From: Dendrolimus kikuchii
Lineage: Eukaryota > Arthropoda > Insecta > Lepidoptera > Lasiocampidae
Direction of reading: 5' to 3'
Length of the DNA: 64,000 nucleotides
NCBI GenBank assembly: GCA_019925095.2
Contig: CM034389.1
Location: 25,346,935 to 25,410,934, forward strand
Position 1 is the first letter of the stretch. Every line of letters begins with the position of its first letter. Made by a program: the position numbers and the translations under genes. Below are positions 42,959 to 53,934 of the stretch, one piece after another. The notes beneath the pieces are model-generated. The model ran no database searches and was not told the origin of the DNA. It saw only the letters and a list, made by a program, of their open reading frames with translations.

Positions 42959-43959
42959 ATAAAACTACGTTTTAACGGTTTTAAGCGCGGTAATTTTATT
43001 TGATTTTGGTTCTTCCGACGTTTCGGCCACTTTTCAGTGGCCGTGATCACGAGAGACAAAGATGTCAAGTGTCAACGAGTATTGTTAAAGTTTTATTTAG
43101 CCTACCGCCAACTTGTTAATTTTAATTATTTAATTTTAATTTTGTTTATGGTTATTATTTACTCTATGGGAACGTAATCTAATTTACTACCGCTTCGCAG
43201 CATGTTATGACTTGAAGAGAAGAAGCGGCGCAAGAAACTCTTCAGCAAACATGCCTAGCTCTAATAATTTTATATAATATTAAAATATACCTACGCTCAC
43301 GTATGGAAGCGAGAGTTGGGTATGGAAGAGAGAGCAAGAAAGTAGAGTAAACGCGGTCGAGATGCGAGCACTGCGCAAAATCTGCGGAGTGACGCTCGCG
43401 GACCGCGTTCGTAATACCGAAGTCAGAAAGAGAGTTGGTCTGAAAGAGAGTGTCGGGGTGAAGGTAAAGAAAGGAATGCTCCGGTGGTTCGGGCATGTGA
43501 AAAGAATGCATGATGAAAGAATGACTAAACAGATATACAATGCAAAAGTGGATGGATGCAGAAGTCGTGGAAGGCCACGACACACCTTGAAGATCAAATT
43601 GATCGTGTACTAGCGGAGGGTGATGTCAGGAGCCTTAAGAACATACGAGTGTGTATGACAAGAGTTATGAATGTCAAAGAAGCAAGTGAGGTGTGTAAGA
43701 ATAGGCCTAAATGGCGCTCTGTTGTTCGTGCCTACCCCGCAAGGGAACTGGCGTGAAGTTATTTATGTATGTATGTATGTAATATTAAAATGGATGGAAG
43801 GAAAAATAAAAATAATTATCAGTCAAGTTGGTTTATGTTCCATTGTACGCAAAAAGAGCTCACAGTGTCTTGAGGTCTGGCAGCTGGTTTTTGCTGGGTT
43901 TGGGTCTTAATAGTTTTGATGATCGGTATACAAGTCGCGAAAACGTAAGAAAATATTAT
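42959..43959 (-). mobile_element. E element, arrangement B, carrying a nested RTE-tail
   Basis: A perfect 12 bp TSD GAAAAAGATGTT (42947-42958, 43960-43971). L end ATAAAACTACGTTTTAACGG; full inner arm TTCGGCCACTTTTCAGTGGCC; then core Y and X in the opposite orientation to 29766-30318; the distal arm is reduced to GATCGG before the R end TATACAAGTCGCGAAAAC. Without the insert the element is about 496 bp. The ends match 29766-30318 while the core is flipped. Confidence 0.88.
43287..43779 (+). mobile_element. RTE-tail nested inside the E element
   Basis: TSD TAATATTAAAAT, 12 bp (43275-43286, 43780-43791). Encodes MRALRKICGVTLADRVRNTE, KKGMLRWFGHVKRMHDER, TKQIYNAKVDGCRSRGRPRH, then after a small deletion DQIDRVLAEGDVRSL and AYPARELA. 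The longest RTE-tail (about 490 bp). The uninterrupted E copy at 29970-29995 shows the empty target. Confidence 0.95.
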
Positions 43960-44093
43960 GAAAAAGATGTTGCTAGCAAATGCACCCGAAATTATACAAC
44001 GGACACTCGACACAACCACAAAAGGGACATTAAAAGAATCAGCTTTTATTCAATTGTATTTTATTAACATAAGTAAATCTTTTGACCAGGTTC

Positions 44094-44225
44094 CAGTCTC
44101 TCTTAAGAGAGCAGCAGCGCATTCATAGCACCTTTGGTGTGTTGCAAATGTCTATAGGCGATGGTAACCGCTTTTCATCAAGTGTGCCGTCTGCTTGTCT
44201 GCTGAGCTCCTGCAATAAAAAAAAT
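44094..44225 (+). mobile_element. P retroposon, 3' half
   Basis: GACCAGGTTCCAGTCTCTC to CTCCTGCAATAAAAAAAAT, with a GTGTGTTGC duplication in the middle. Confidence 0.88.
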
Positions 44226-44291
44226 CTAATATCAAGTATTTCTGACAAATAGCCCTTATATTAGTATTTCTTCTCCGTTATTGTGTACTAA

Positions 44292-44554
44292 AGAATGACT
44301 AAACAGATATACAATGCAAAAGTGGATGGATCCAGAAGTCGTGGAAGGCCACGACACACCTTCCATGATCAAATTGATCGTGTACTAGCAGAAGGTGATG
44401 TCAGGAGCCTTAAGAACAGACGAGCTTGCATGACAAGAGTTATGAATGTCAAAGAGGCAAGTGAGGTGTGTAAGAATAAGCCTAAATGGCACTCTGTTGT
44501 TCGTGCCTACCCCGCAAGGGAACTGGCGTGAAGTTATGTATGTATGTATGTATG
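44292..44554 (+). mobile_element. RTE-tail, 263 bp, WHS subfamily
   Basis: TSD TATTGTGTACTAA, 13 bp (44279-44291, 44555-44567). The 78-codon frame TKQIYNAKVDGSRSRGRPR to AYPARELA is open. WHSVVRAY instead of WRSVVRAY and GAGGCAAGTG mark a subfamily shared with 32533 and 61711. Confidence 0.94.
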
Positions 44555-44637
44555 TATTGTGTACTAATTTTTTTCTCTTTTGTTTTTACTTAACTTACAA
44601 TAACTAGTATGTTTTCAATTTATTCGATATTAGAGGT

Positions 44638-44816
44638 CCCGGTAGACATTGTCCTGCCTTGAAAAAATTTAGAACCAGATTATTTAAATTAAATATAGCC
44701 TATATTACTCAGGGATAATGTAGCATTCTAATGGTAAAAGAATTGTTTAAATCGGTCCAATAGTTTTTAAGTTTATTTGTTACAAACTCTTTATAATATT
44801 AGTATAGTTGTGGCAA
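44638..44816. mobile_element. Helitron-like remnant
   Basis: GTCCCGGTAGACATTGTCCTG, ATCGGTCCAATAGTTTTTAAG and ACTCTTTATAATATTAGTATA resemble the remnant at 20950 and common Helitron ends. Termini are not exact. Confidence 0.5.
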
Positions 44817-45764
44817 ATGATGTTAGTGTTGTATTAATTAAAACTACTTATGTATAAGACTATGAGTCTTATACACTAATTTCTGTACAATACTGTATTT
44901 TGTCCAAATAAATATTTAAAAAAAATATCGGGAATGATGAATGAGTGCTGAAATTAACTTTTTATCTCGGAACCTAATGCTCGTGCTCCATAAGACACTT
45001 GCGCAAACTACTGTCCAAATTAAAAAGCATTTTGAATACATGGAGGGTAACTGTTTTGGAATACGGTCTTAACTATGCCAACTTGTAATATTTCCGGCTT
45101 CCGTATAGTTTTAACACGCCATTAATTTCGACTTATTTCTATTAATTTCCGACATAATTGAGGTCTGTGTTAACGACGGCTTCATTCCTTCCGAATGCAA
45201 TAGAAATTGATAATAATCTATGTTTCTCATTTATATCTTTTCTATATTTCTTATTAATATGACTTTGTTTGTATGTTTATATTTGTTCATGCAACATCAT
45301 GGTCCTTGGATGAATGGATTTTCATGAAATTTAGTATATATGTACTTTAATTCTTCTTTCTTTGATAATTTTTATCTTGACCGCCTTTATCTTACGAAGC
45401 TGAAATTGTTTCAACCAAATAGTAGTAAAATTGAACCTAGACTTATTATACTGCACTAGTGTAAATTCAGTCAAACGAAACTTATAACTGTAATATCATT
45501 ACGAATCGTGTATGTATTTACTTACAGGTTGTTACCAGTAGGTGGAGGCATGTTTGCAGTTTTTTTTATATACAACTTTTTTTCTATAACAGATATGTAT
45601 TATTAGTCTATAAGGCTTCCTAAAATTAAAGAAATAAATAAAATAATAGAATAGTTTCAGTGTAATACTGATCTAAAGTATAGGCGACTGAAGCCGCGTG
45701 AACAGCTCTGATTGGTTACAAATGGGGAAAATCGTGAAATATTACTTTTCTACTACTTCTGCTT
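44817..45764. other. No gene; possible Helitron scrap
   Basis: TCATGCAACATCATGGTCC...GGATTTTCATGAAATTTAG (45288-45345) looks like a worn TE end. The rest is unassigned. Confidence 0.35.
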
Positions 45765-46030
45765 CAGCCAATCGACGTCCACTGTTGGTCGTAAGCCTCC
45801 CTAAATTTGCGCGACATATTCCAGTCCTCTGTTTTCCTTGTACAGTCCCCATCAGTGACTTTGCATAGATCCTCAGTCCACAGAGCTGGATGGCATCCTG
45901 CGCTTTGTTTACCGAGACGCGATCTTCACTCCAGAACTTGTCTGCTCCATCGGCCGTCGGTCCTGCGACATACGTGACTGACTTACTCCCACTGCAATTT
46001 ACTAATTTTGCGAGCTATGTCAGTTACTGG
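45765..46030 (-). pseudogene. Second RTE-type LINE, ORF C-terminus, degraded
   Basis: The minus strand reads RRTDGRWSRQVLE, stop, RSRLGKQSAGCHPALWTEDL, then KTEDWNMSRKFREAYDQQWT and SIG before a stop. RRTDGRW...R..GRPP.RWTDDL...A..R..W..L.EAYVQQWT is the C-terminal pattern of RTE-type LINEs (BovB-like), distinct from the RTE-tail family. At least one in-frame stop; no tail seen. Confidence 0.7.
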
Positions 46031-46289
46031 TTCTCTCCAAAATTCAACCGATTAAACAATACTTTCACTTGGCAAATACCTATCGAACATTTCCCCATCG
46101 CGTGATATCATGTTGAATACGGTGCGGAACGTAACTTTGTAGGTGATTTCACATTATCTGAGTCATGTCGAATACTTGATTATTGCAGTCTATATTCTAA
46201 ATCCTGGCAACGGATCAGTGTATCGATCGGTAACATAGCCAGACTTCTGAACATCTTACCTATAGAAGGTAAGGTACGGCTAAGGCTAA
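46031..46289. other. No feature seen
   Basis: Nothing recognised. Confidence 0.3.
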
Positions 46290-46930
46290 GCTCAGTAAAA
46301 GTTATCAGTCGAATAAATTATAACCTAATATTTTCTTAAGTTTTCGCCACTTGTATACATAATAAAACTACGTTTTAACGGTTTTAAGCGCGGTAATTTT
46401 ATTTGATTTTGGTTTTTCCGTACAACGGAACACAAACCAACTTGACTGATAATTACTTTTATTTTTCCTTCCACCCATTTTAATAATATATAAAATTATT
46501 AGAGCTAGGCATGTTTGCTGAAGAGTTTCTTGCGCCGCTTCTTCTCTTTAAGTCATAACATGTTGCGAAGCGGTAGTAAATTAGATTAGGCTCCCATAGA
46601 GTAAATAATAACCATAAACAAAATTAAAATTAACAAGTTGGCGGTAGGCTAAATAAAACTTTAACAATACTCGTTGACACTTGACATCTTTGTCTTCCGT
46701 GATCACGGCCACTGAAAAGTGGCCGAAACGTCGGAAAAACCAAAATCAAATAAAATTACCGCGCTTAAAACCGTTAAAACGTAAATTATAACCTGGTTAA
46801 ATTCAAAAGTAAAACAATTCAACTGTCTTATTCATGCAACTGTCATTTTGAATTTTCTCATATTATATTTTATTCTATAGGATAACTTTTATCTCGTGAT
46901 AGAAAAATCGGCCATTAGCCTTAAAAGATT
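46290..46930 (+). repeat. Z repeat copy 2, split by an E element
   Basis: GTTATCAGTCGAATAAATTATAACC before the E element and TTCAAAAGTAAAACAATTC... after it are together the reverse complement of 41290-41375. The ends (GATAACTTTTATC...AAAAATCGGCC) recur in both copies. Confidence 0.7.
46327..46781 (+). mobile_element. E element, arrangement B, in Z
   Basis: TSD TAAATTATAACCT, 13 bp (46314-46326, 46782-46794), verified by the empty Z copy. Left: R end in reverse, AATATTTTCTTAAGTTTTCG, then outer arm cut at TTTTTCCG; core X and Y; full inner arm; right outer arm ending CCGTTAAAACG. Confidence 0.9.
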
Positions 46931-47009
46931 ATATGTAAAATACAATATGACTAATCTTAATTGATTGAGTTTACTTAAGATTAACATTTTTAATGTTTAT
47001 TATGATACT

Positions 47010-47154
47010 ACATACATACATAACTTCACGCCAGTTCCCTTGCGGGGTAGGCACGAACAACAGAGCGCCATTTAGGCTTATTCTTACACACCTCACTTGC
47101 TTCTTTGACATTCATAACTCTTGTCATGCACGCTCGTCTGTTCTTAAGGCTGTA
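47010..47154 (-). mobile_element. RTE-tail, 145 bp
   Basis: TSD ATGATACT, 8 bp (47002-47009, 47155-47162). Open frame SLKNRRACMTRVMNVKEASE to AYPARELA. Confidence 0.9.
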
Positions 47155-47300
47155 ATGATACTGTAAATATATAATCCATACACATGCATGCGTAATTATA
47201 ATCGTGCCTGTTTCCAATAAGATTAGACACAGACAATGTTTCCTCACTCGTTACGATGTTGGCAAATACTTTGAAAATTATTATACTATGAATATTATAA

Positions 47301-47516
47301 TCCTATAAATGTATGTATCCTATCCTATAATGTATGGATGTATGTTTGTTACTCTTTCTCGCAAAAACTACTGAATGGAATTTGACAAAACTTTACAATA
47401 ATATAGCTTATACATCAGAATAACCCATAGGCTATAATTTATAAAGATATAGTGTGAATTATCCAAAAAATAACGATTTTTCATCACCACGCGGATGAAA
47501 CCGCGGGCGCAGCTAG
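47301..47516 (+). mobile_element. Non-autonomous Helitron, 216 bp
   Basis: A|TCCTATAAATG at the 5' end; 3' end with CGCGGATGAAACCGCGG (hairpin), then GCGCAGCTAG|T. A related copy is at 56082-56265. Confidence 0.85.
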
Positions 47517-47665
47517 TGTGAACTAAATCAATAATATTATCAGTAATATTAGGTAAAGTAGACAGTGCTGATAATTAATTAAGTATTAATTAAGTGCTGG
47601 AATTATTTTATTTTTTTATTACAAAACCCATAAATAAAGTTTTCAAATATACTGGTGGTGGTGGT

Positions 47666-48034
47666 GGTAATTATGGTCGTATTTCGACCATAATTAATTT
47701 AAATTATAAGTTTGAACATTATTATGGTTCTGTTGTCAAAGACTACAGTATACTTCTATAATCACAGATTTCGCCAAGGCAACACTGTTAATTTGGCTTT
47801 AACAATAAACAAAGAGTATATATGCGTGTGTGTGTCAAATACATGGTAGTGTGTGTAATTTTTTTTTTTTATTGATTCAATGTATTTTTTATGTGTAATT
47901 TAAAAAAATATTAGCATTCTGCACTCTTTCTCTATAGAAACTAAAAGTGTGCGAAATTTCATAGGTACTCCTCCGTCCGCGCCATTTTCATAAAAAGGGT
48001 TACAAAGTTTTCGCTTCACGTATTAATATAATGA
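47666..48034 (-). mobile_element. Helitron, copy S3, 3' end worn
   Basis: Minus strand A|TCATTATATTAATACG at 48034; matches S1/S2 along its length. The 3' hairpin is present as ATTATGGTCG...CGACCATAAT, but the terminal CTAG is lost; GGTGGTGGTGGTGG adjoins. Confidence 0.8.
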
Positions 48035-48640
48035 TAAACATAATTTAATATTTTTATTTCACATATTACTCGTTATTTTTGCTGTGCATTTAAAATTTTG
48101 AGTGGGTTTATAGACAATATGTCTAAAAATGCCGGCAGCAATGCCAAATAACTACGTACGTGAATTACAATTGCAAACATTCGCACAGGTCGCGCGTGAC
48201 ATAAATACAAAGAGAGTATTAATAGTAAGTAATACGATATTACATTGCTAAATAAATTTAACGCAGACGGGAGTTTTTCTTAAAACTTAATTACAAACTC
48301 TGAGTGTGGAACTACGTTTCGTGGAACTACGTTTCAGCTGATTGATAACAGACACGAGTTGTTCGAACCCCTTTGACCTGATTAGGATGGAAATAGTTGG
48401 ATTTGATTAAGCCGTATTTCGCCGTACTGCGGATTTAAAAATAGAAGCATAGAGTTCTGGCTTTAGAATAGAATTCTTGAATTAATTAAGTATACATAAT
48501 TACACATCTTTAGAAATATCGAGTTACAGGTTACTATAAAATAATAATTTTCTCATTAGGTTATTTGTGTACTAAACAAATACAAATTACGAATAAATAT
48601 GTTGAATTCTATAACTAATAAATATTAATTAAAAATAAAA
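48035..48640. other. No feature seen
   Basis: AT-rich. GGAACTACGTTTC is duplicated in tandem at 48306-48336. Nothing else is recognised. Confidence 0.4.
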
Positions 48641-48642
48641 AA

Positions 48643-48723
48643 CCAAAGACATTATAACTAAAATACATTATGTAGCAGATCATTGCCAATGGGGAGCGTG
48701 CCCAGAAGGCTGGCTGCATTATA
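48643..48723 (-). pseudogene. LINE scrap, family K copy 4
   Basis: CAAAGACATT...CATTATGTAGCAGATCATTG...GTGCCCAGAAGGCTGGCTGC parallels 9515-9590, then stops. Confidence 0.75.
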
Positions 48724-48775
48724 CAATAATAATTATACTTGAAATAAAACCCTAAAATTAAATCTATCTGTCTTC

Positions 48776-49030
48776 TATCTATCTATCTATATAAATAAAA
48801 ATGAATGTTGCTAAGCGCAAAACTCGAGAACGGCTCGACCAATTCGGCTATTTTTTTTTTCGAAACAAACAGTCAGACTGCCCACATGATGGAAAGTGGT
48901 TACTGTCGCCTATAGCCGTTTACAACAGCAAGGGCGAAGCCAACCCGGTATCAGGCTTTAGGACGGGATCGAGGATATGGGATAGGGACAGAAGGAAAGG
49001 GGTCATCGGAACTTACATTCCCTTACACGC
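48776..49030 (-). mobile_element. Helitron-like 5' scrap joined to an old P/Q-type 3' end
   Basis: TCTATATAAATAAAAATGAATG...AACTCGAGAACGGCTCG (48785-48838) is a common TE start. From 48848 a minus-strand P/Q-type end follows (CCACATGATGGAAAGTGGTTACTGTCGCC), then GGGACGGGATCGAGG. Confidence 0.6.
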
Positions 49031-49129
49031 GCTCCTGTAGTTCTATTAAAAATTAGTATTCACTACTTTCACATTTTAAATTAATAAAATTGTTGTTTTA
49101 TTTTTATTGTAGTCTAGTTTCGCGTATGA

Positions 49130-49970
49130 CCACGACCTCGCCCTACGTGGAGCGAAGATATGGTCTAGGATGGAGCACGCTTACCTAGAAACTACCTATT
49201 TACGTGGAACTTAAAGACACCCAGGTTAAGAGTTTTTTTTTTTTATTGCAGGAGTTCAGCAGACAGGCAGACGGCCCACTTGATGGAAAGCGGTTACCAT
49301 CGCCTATTGACATTTGCAACACCAAAGGTGCTACAAATGCGCTGCTGCTTTCTTAAAGGAGACTAGAACCTGGTCACTAATGCCGGAACACAACACAAGT
49401 TTGTTATGGCGGCATACTCTAGACCAGGGGTGGTCGCCATCCAGTCGAGCTAATACCCTACCACCTGGCTGTGGGTTATTTAGTCGCCTCTTACGACAGG
49501 CCGCCTGGCCGCAGGAAATTGTATTCAGAATTGTGATCAGGATAGTATCAGGAAAGACAGACTCCGGCAATGAGTTTCACTCCTTTGCGGTGCGTATGAT
49601 GAAGCTAAATGCAAAGCGCTTCGTTCTTATAGGTGGAATATCCATTATATATGGGTTGTCAGATCGAAGAGCTCAGCTGTACACTCTCCAAACTGTATCG
49701 GATAGAAAACCGATAAGCTGACAAACCTGTCTCAATGTTCGAGATTTTGAGTTTTGTCGTCGAAAAGCTGGTCGTTGCCAACCGGCCTCCTGACTCTCCG
49801 CTCAATCGACTCTAGTGCTTCGAGTTGATATTTGACTGAGCCACCCCAAAGGTGAGAGCAGTACTCCATACATGCTCTTACTTGTGTTTTGTACAACACT
49901 ACCAGCTGTTCAGATGTGATGTACCGTCTCACCTTCGAGAGTTGCCCAGCTTTTTTGAAAACTTTTTGTT
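49130..49970 (-). pseudogene. CR1/jockey-like LINE ORF2 C-terminus, family L copy 3
   Basis: The minus strand encodes RRYITSEQLVVLYKTQVRAC, MEYCSHLWGGSVKYQLEALE and SIERRVRR (49735-49970). Further on come IPPIRTKRFAFSFIIRTAKE (about 49590-49650) and [10 protein letters not shown]. The MEYCSHLW...QRR motif is diagnostic of the post-catalytic region of CR1/jockey-like reverse transcriptases. The catalytic core is missing, frames shift between blocks, and a P retroposon splits the final segment. Confidence 0.85.
49233..49527 (-). mobile_element. P retroposon, subfamily 2, inside L
   Basis: Minus strand GAATACAATTTCCTGCGGCC to TCCTGCAATAAAAAAAAAAA; lacks the first ~20 bp. Interrupts the L coding remnant between VFPD and the final LLGKRAP-like block. 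Confidence 0.9.
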
Positions 49971-50113
49971 GTCACATCATTATAGCCCGGTGAATGTAAC
50001 TTCAATATCGCCTTTATTAATACAGCTTTTATCTGCAAAATTACTCTTGGAATCAACAAGGGTAGTTTAGAACCTCGGCTCTCAAACAACAACGAGTTAG
50101 GCTGTGTGCATAT

Positions 50114-50573
50114 TGTTACACGCCGACAAAAGTGGATGCACACTTGCCTGCCATAAAACATTACACTTTATTACCTTCCAGCATTTGGACTTCTTTTGTT
50201 TACTTTGTGTTTAAAATTTGTATTTAGAAAAACAGGCTATTGTGTATTGTAATAATTTATGGTAGGCGTTAACCAGGTGTGATTCTTGGAAATTATTGTT
50301 ATGCGTCGAGACATATTGTATTTGTACAGGATAAAAGGAATCCCCTAACAGAGGGGTGAGGCAGTCAAGCGACGATTACGATTCGAGCAAGACGTGTGTA
50401 CATTCGATAAGCTATATAGTGACGGACTTTGAGCGTATTACTGAATCGTGGATCACGTTTGTACTGGTTGCATCCAGTTATTTTTGTACCTGTGTTATAC
50501 GTGTTTGTATAGTTCTAATAAATTCTATACTAATTCCAACGGCATTTTTAATTTGAGTCCCGCATTCGTAACA
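50114..50573 (+). mobile_element. Solo LTR, family V copy 1
   Basis: TGTTACACGCCGAC to CGCATTCGTAACA, 460 bp, TSD ATAT (50110-50113, 50574-50577). AATAAA at about 50519 near the 3' end fixes the orientation. A 66-codon frame in the LTR is also present in the copy at 63114, but shows no protein signature. The 4 bp ATAT target resembles Gypsy elements of the 17.6/297 group. Confidence 0.9.
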
Positions 50574-50577
50574 ATAT

Positions 50578-51163
50578 TATAGAAGGTACTGGTTACTAGT
50601 ATTTGTACGTCGACGCGTTTAACCCTCTTCCTTAGTAATCTTTGAACCGCTCGTCTGCGAACTCATAAGTCCTTGATGAATGGGCAATCGAAACATCATC
50701 TGCATTTACTGTATTACGTAGAAGTTTTTGTCTCAAAAACTCGTTTTACTTTGGATTAAAAAATATTTTTATTCAAAGTACGGGCATCGTGAATAAAATA
50801 TTTGATTTAATAGACAACAAATCAATGCTGGGTTTTTTCTTGAGTCATAAATAACATACGATTGATAAAAATACGATGCTAATGCATAGAGAATACGTAT
50901 ATTTTTTGCTCAAGTATATCAGACAGACTGACAGTCCCCTTGATGAGATGTAGTTAAGGTTTCTGGCACTAATATTACTGACAATATTATCAACATCGCT
51001 TTGCACAACAACAACGCTTTCAACGTCGAATCTCCTGTCACCTTTTTAAATGGCTTCGGGTCGACTAGGAACTTATTCCCAAGTGTTAAAGAACGCAAAA
51101 GAAACTGCCTAGAAAACCCTTGGGTTTACAAGTATAAACTTTCTCAAGGATGTTATGGTGATT
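50578..51163. other. No feature seen
   Basis: No retroviral internal region, although two V LTRs flank the stretch in opposite orientations. Nothing recognised. Confidence 0.4.
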
Positions 51164-51167
51164 GTAT

Positions 51168-51644
51168 TGTTACGAGTTTAGCGGAACTCAAATTAAAATG
51201 CCGTTGGAATTATTATAGAGTTTATTAGAACTATACAAACACGTATTACACAGGTACAAATATAACCGAACACAACAAATCCAAACGTAATTCATAAGGT
51301 CGTGATTCAATAAAACGCGCAAAATCCGTTACTGTAAAGATTCCCGATCGTACTTGTCGCTGAACTGTCCATTCTCTCCATCAGGTCGTCATTTTATACC
51401 TCATAGGTACAAATGTGCCCATCAACGTAATCCACAACACCTGGCTAATGATTCAGCCGCAAGCGGCCCTAAACGAGTACAGTAAAACAATAGGCTGTGC
51501 TCTAGAAACGTATGCCAATAAATAAGTAAAAAAAAGAAGACGATCATAAAAAAATTACAATTAGTTCAAATGCCGACAGGTAATAAAATTTGTTTTACAG
51601 ATATGCAGATGGAATTTGTTTTTGTCGGAACCTAAGTTGTAACA
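51168..51644 (-). mobile_element. Solo LTR, family V copy 2
   Basis: Plus-strand TGTTACGAGTTTAGCGG to CTAAGTTGTAACA, 477 bp, TSD GTAT (51164-51167, 51645-51648). Reverse orientation to copy 1. Confidence 0.9.
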
Positions 51645-51795
51645 GTATTATGGCAAGCGTTGTTATGGTAATATAACTTAATGGATGAAAAGAAATCCCC
51701 CACATTATATAGACCAGAGGAAACACAATGTTGAACACAGACACAATTCTTAGTCTAAAAGTTAGAATCACCATATTATAAAAATTAAGCTACGA

Positions 51796-52068
51796 TTTTT
51801 TTTATTGCACGAGATCAGTAGACAGGCAAACCTATCCAACATGATGGAAAGTGGTTACCATCGCCTATGGACATCAGTAACACATGTAGGTGCCACCAAT
51901 GTGCTGCCGCACTCTAAAGCAGAATTGGAACCTGACCACTAATGCTGGAACACAATTCAAGGTTGTTATGGCGGTATACTCTACACCAGGGGTGATAGCC
52001 ATCCAGACGAGCAAATATCTTTTTGTCGCCTCTTACGGCAGGCCGCCCTGTTCCTCACGTTCCTATAC
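51796..52068 (-). mobile_element. Diverged P retroposon
   Basis: AGATCAGTAGACAGGC...GATGGAAAGTGGTTACCATC...GGTGATAGCCATCCAGACG...GCCTCTTACGGCAGGCCGCC. Many substitutions; the 5' end is lost. Confidence 0.8.
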
Positions 52069-52672
52069 ATGTAAAATCACACGCACTGCACAGATAAATC
52101 ATTCAATTGACTATCAGACCACGCATATTAAACGGTTCCGCAGAAAGTCCATTGATTTTGTCGTTCGTTTACGAAAACTTTAAAAAGCGTTTAATAGAAT
52201 TTACCTCATGTCAACAACTACTCAACGAATCTGATCAACCCAACATTCGTTGAAAGTATTTTTAAACACCTAGATTTTCTTCAGAATTTTCGAAATCGTA
52301 GTCTAAAATAAAAGGGGACAAACACACTATATGGCGGCCACCCTAATCGTTTTTTTTTTCGAGATTTCACTACAGCATTGCGTGGTGGTATTCTTTTCTT
52401 TCTCCATCTCCCAAACATCGGTTGGCACAATATGTCTTTTTCTACCATACTCCTCTGCATACTCTGGCTTACGTCCTCTGTCGCACCACATATGTATATG
52501 TCATTCTTCCCACAATCCAATACAACAATCTTCCAGCTTAACATTCTTTATGACACATGACCTTCAAGTCCTCCTCATTATATACCGATAGCTTAGTTTT
52601 CTTCCTCTCAACTTATCAGTCACAATTAGGACATTTTAAAACGTCCTTCCGTACTCATTATCAATATATAAG
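52069..52672. other. No feature seen
   Basis: Short overlapping frames at 52281-52591 show no family signature and are probably chance. Confidence 0.35.
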
Positions 52673-52686
52673 TATGTAAATAACAC

Positions 52687-53134
52687 GTATGGAAGCGAGA
52701 GTTGGGTATGGAAGAAAGAGCATGAAAGTAGAGTAAACGCGGTTGAGATGCGAGCACTGCGCAAAATCTGCGGAGTGACGCTCGCGGACCGCGTTCGTAA
52801 TACCGAAGTAAGAAAGAGAGTTGGTCTGAAAGAGAGTGTTCGCCTGATGGTACAGAAAGCAATGCACCAAAGGTTCGGGCATGTGGAAAGAATGCATGAT
52901 GAAAGAATGACTAAACAGATATACAATGCAAAAGTGGATAGATGCAGAAGTCGTGGAAGGCCACACCTTCCATGATCAAATTTATCGTGTACTAGCGGAG
53001 GGTGATGTCAGGAGCCTTAAGAACAGACGAGTGTGCATGACATGTCAAAGAAGCAAGTGAGGTGTGTAAGAATGGGCCTAAATGGCGCTCTGTTGTTCGT
53101 GCCTACCCCGCAAGGGAACTGGCGTGAAGTTATG

Positions 53135-53162
<28 letters not shown>
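52687..53162 (+). mobile_element. RTE-tail, ~476 bp
   Basis: TSD at least TAAATAACAC (52677-52686, 53163-53172). Encodes MRALRKICGVTLADRVRNTE, then a diverged LMVQKAMHQRFGHVERMHDE. Two small deletions shift the frame later. Confidence 0.92.
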
Positions 53163-53168
<6 letters not shown>

Positions 53169-53260
53169 ACACATTCGTCCTTATAGGCTCAGCAGTGTCC
53201 GAGGAAAATTAATGTGGCTTACAATGACATACGGACAAATAGACAGACATGACCATTTTC

Positions 53261-53573
53261 CCTCTCACCTCGAGGTGAGACTTGAGGTAGCCGGAGAGGT
53301 CGAGATCTCCGGTTAGCACATGGTGAGGCCAGCCCGTAAAGGTGCCGGGCTGGAGGTGAAAGCGCGAGCTAACCCACAGCCCGGGCAAAGGACGCTTGAG
53401 AATCGGACAGGAGCTTTAATGAGTATCCCTAACTGCGGCGCGGCAATAGTACTTTTTTACACGTGAGGTGCGAGTGCCACCCCGACCTGGCGAATCCCAC
53501 ACACGGGTCGCGACCTTTCCCACTCGCGCGGCCTATGGTCCTGAAACAGATCTCCCCTGTATAAAATAAAAAT
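53261..53573 (+). mobile_element. GC-rich retroposon family G, copy 1
   Basis: TSD ACATGACCATTTT, 13 bp (53248-53260, 53574-53586) around 313 bp. Contains CACCTCGAGGTGAG (palindrome), GGTGCCGGGCTGGAGGTG and GAGTGCCACCCCGACCTGGC, with tail ATAAAATAAAAAT. Copy 2 is at 58985-59260. Confidence 0.9.
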
Positions 53574-53586
53574 ACATGACCATTTT

Positions 53587-53934
53587 AAAGGTTTTTGCCA
53601 AAATGGGTACGGAGCCCTAAAATGATGCAGATTGTATAATCTCAAAATCCTTGGCTACTGGACACATGAATTTATAGCTCATATAAAGCGGTTGGAAATT
53701 CGTGATCGCGTTACAAGATTTGAGTCTCAGGCACCCCGTTGACTCACGACAATGACGTCACGATCTCACTATCACACATTATGCATATCAGTGTACATTG
53801 CTCTTGCGCAAATTTATTTCATACCATTTTCACGCTTTCACACCGTCCGAACTGAACACGAAATAATTTTCTCTTATCTGTAATACTCTCATGGGGGTGT
53901 CTGGTCACACTTAAACTACTTTATAAATTAAATA
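53587..53934. other. No feature seen
   Basis: Possibly single-copy; nothing recognised. Confidence 0.35.

Noticed and set aside
50356..50556. 66-codon frame, similar to one at 63123-63305
   Set aside because: Lies inside two copies of the same LTR; similarity is explained by LTR descent.
50578..51163. Internal region of an LTR retrotransposon between two V LTRs
   Set aside because: The LTRs are in opposite orientation, each has its own duplication, and no gag or pol motif lies between them.
52281..52591. 86-87 codon overlapping frames on both strands
   Set aside because: No recognisable domain; opposite-strand overlap suggests chance.
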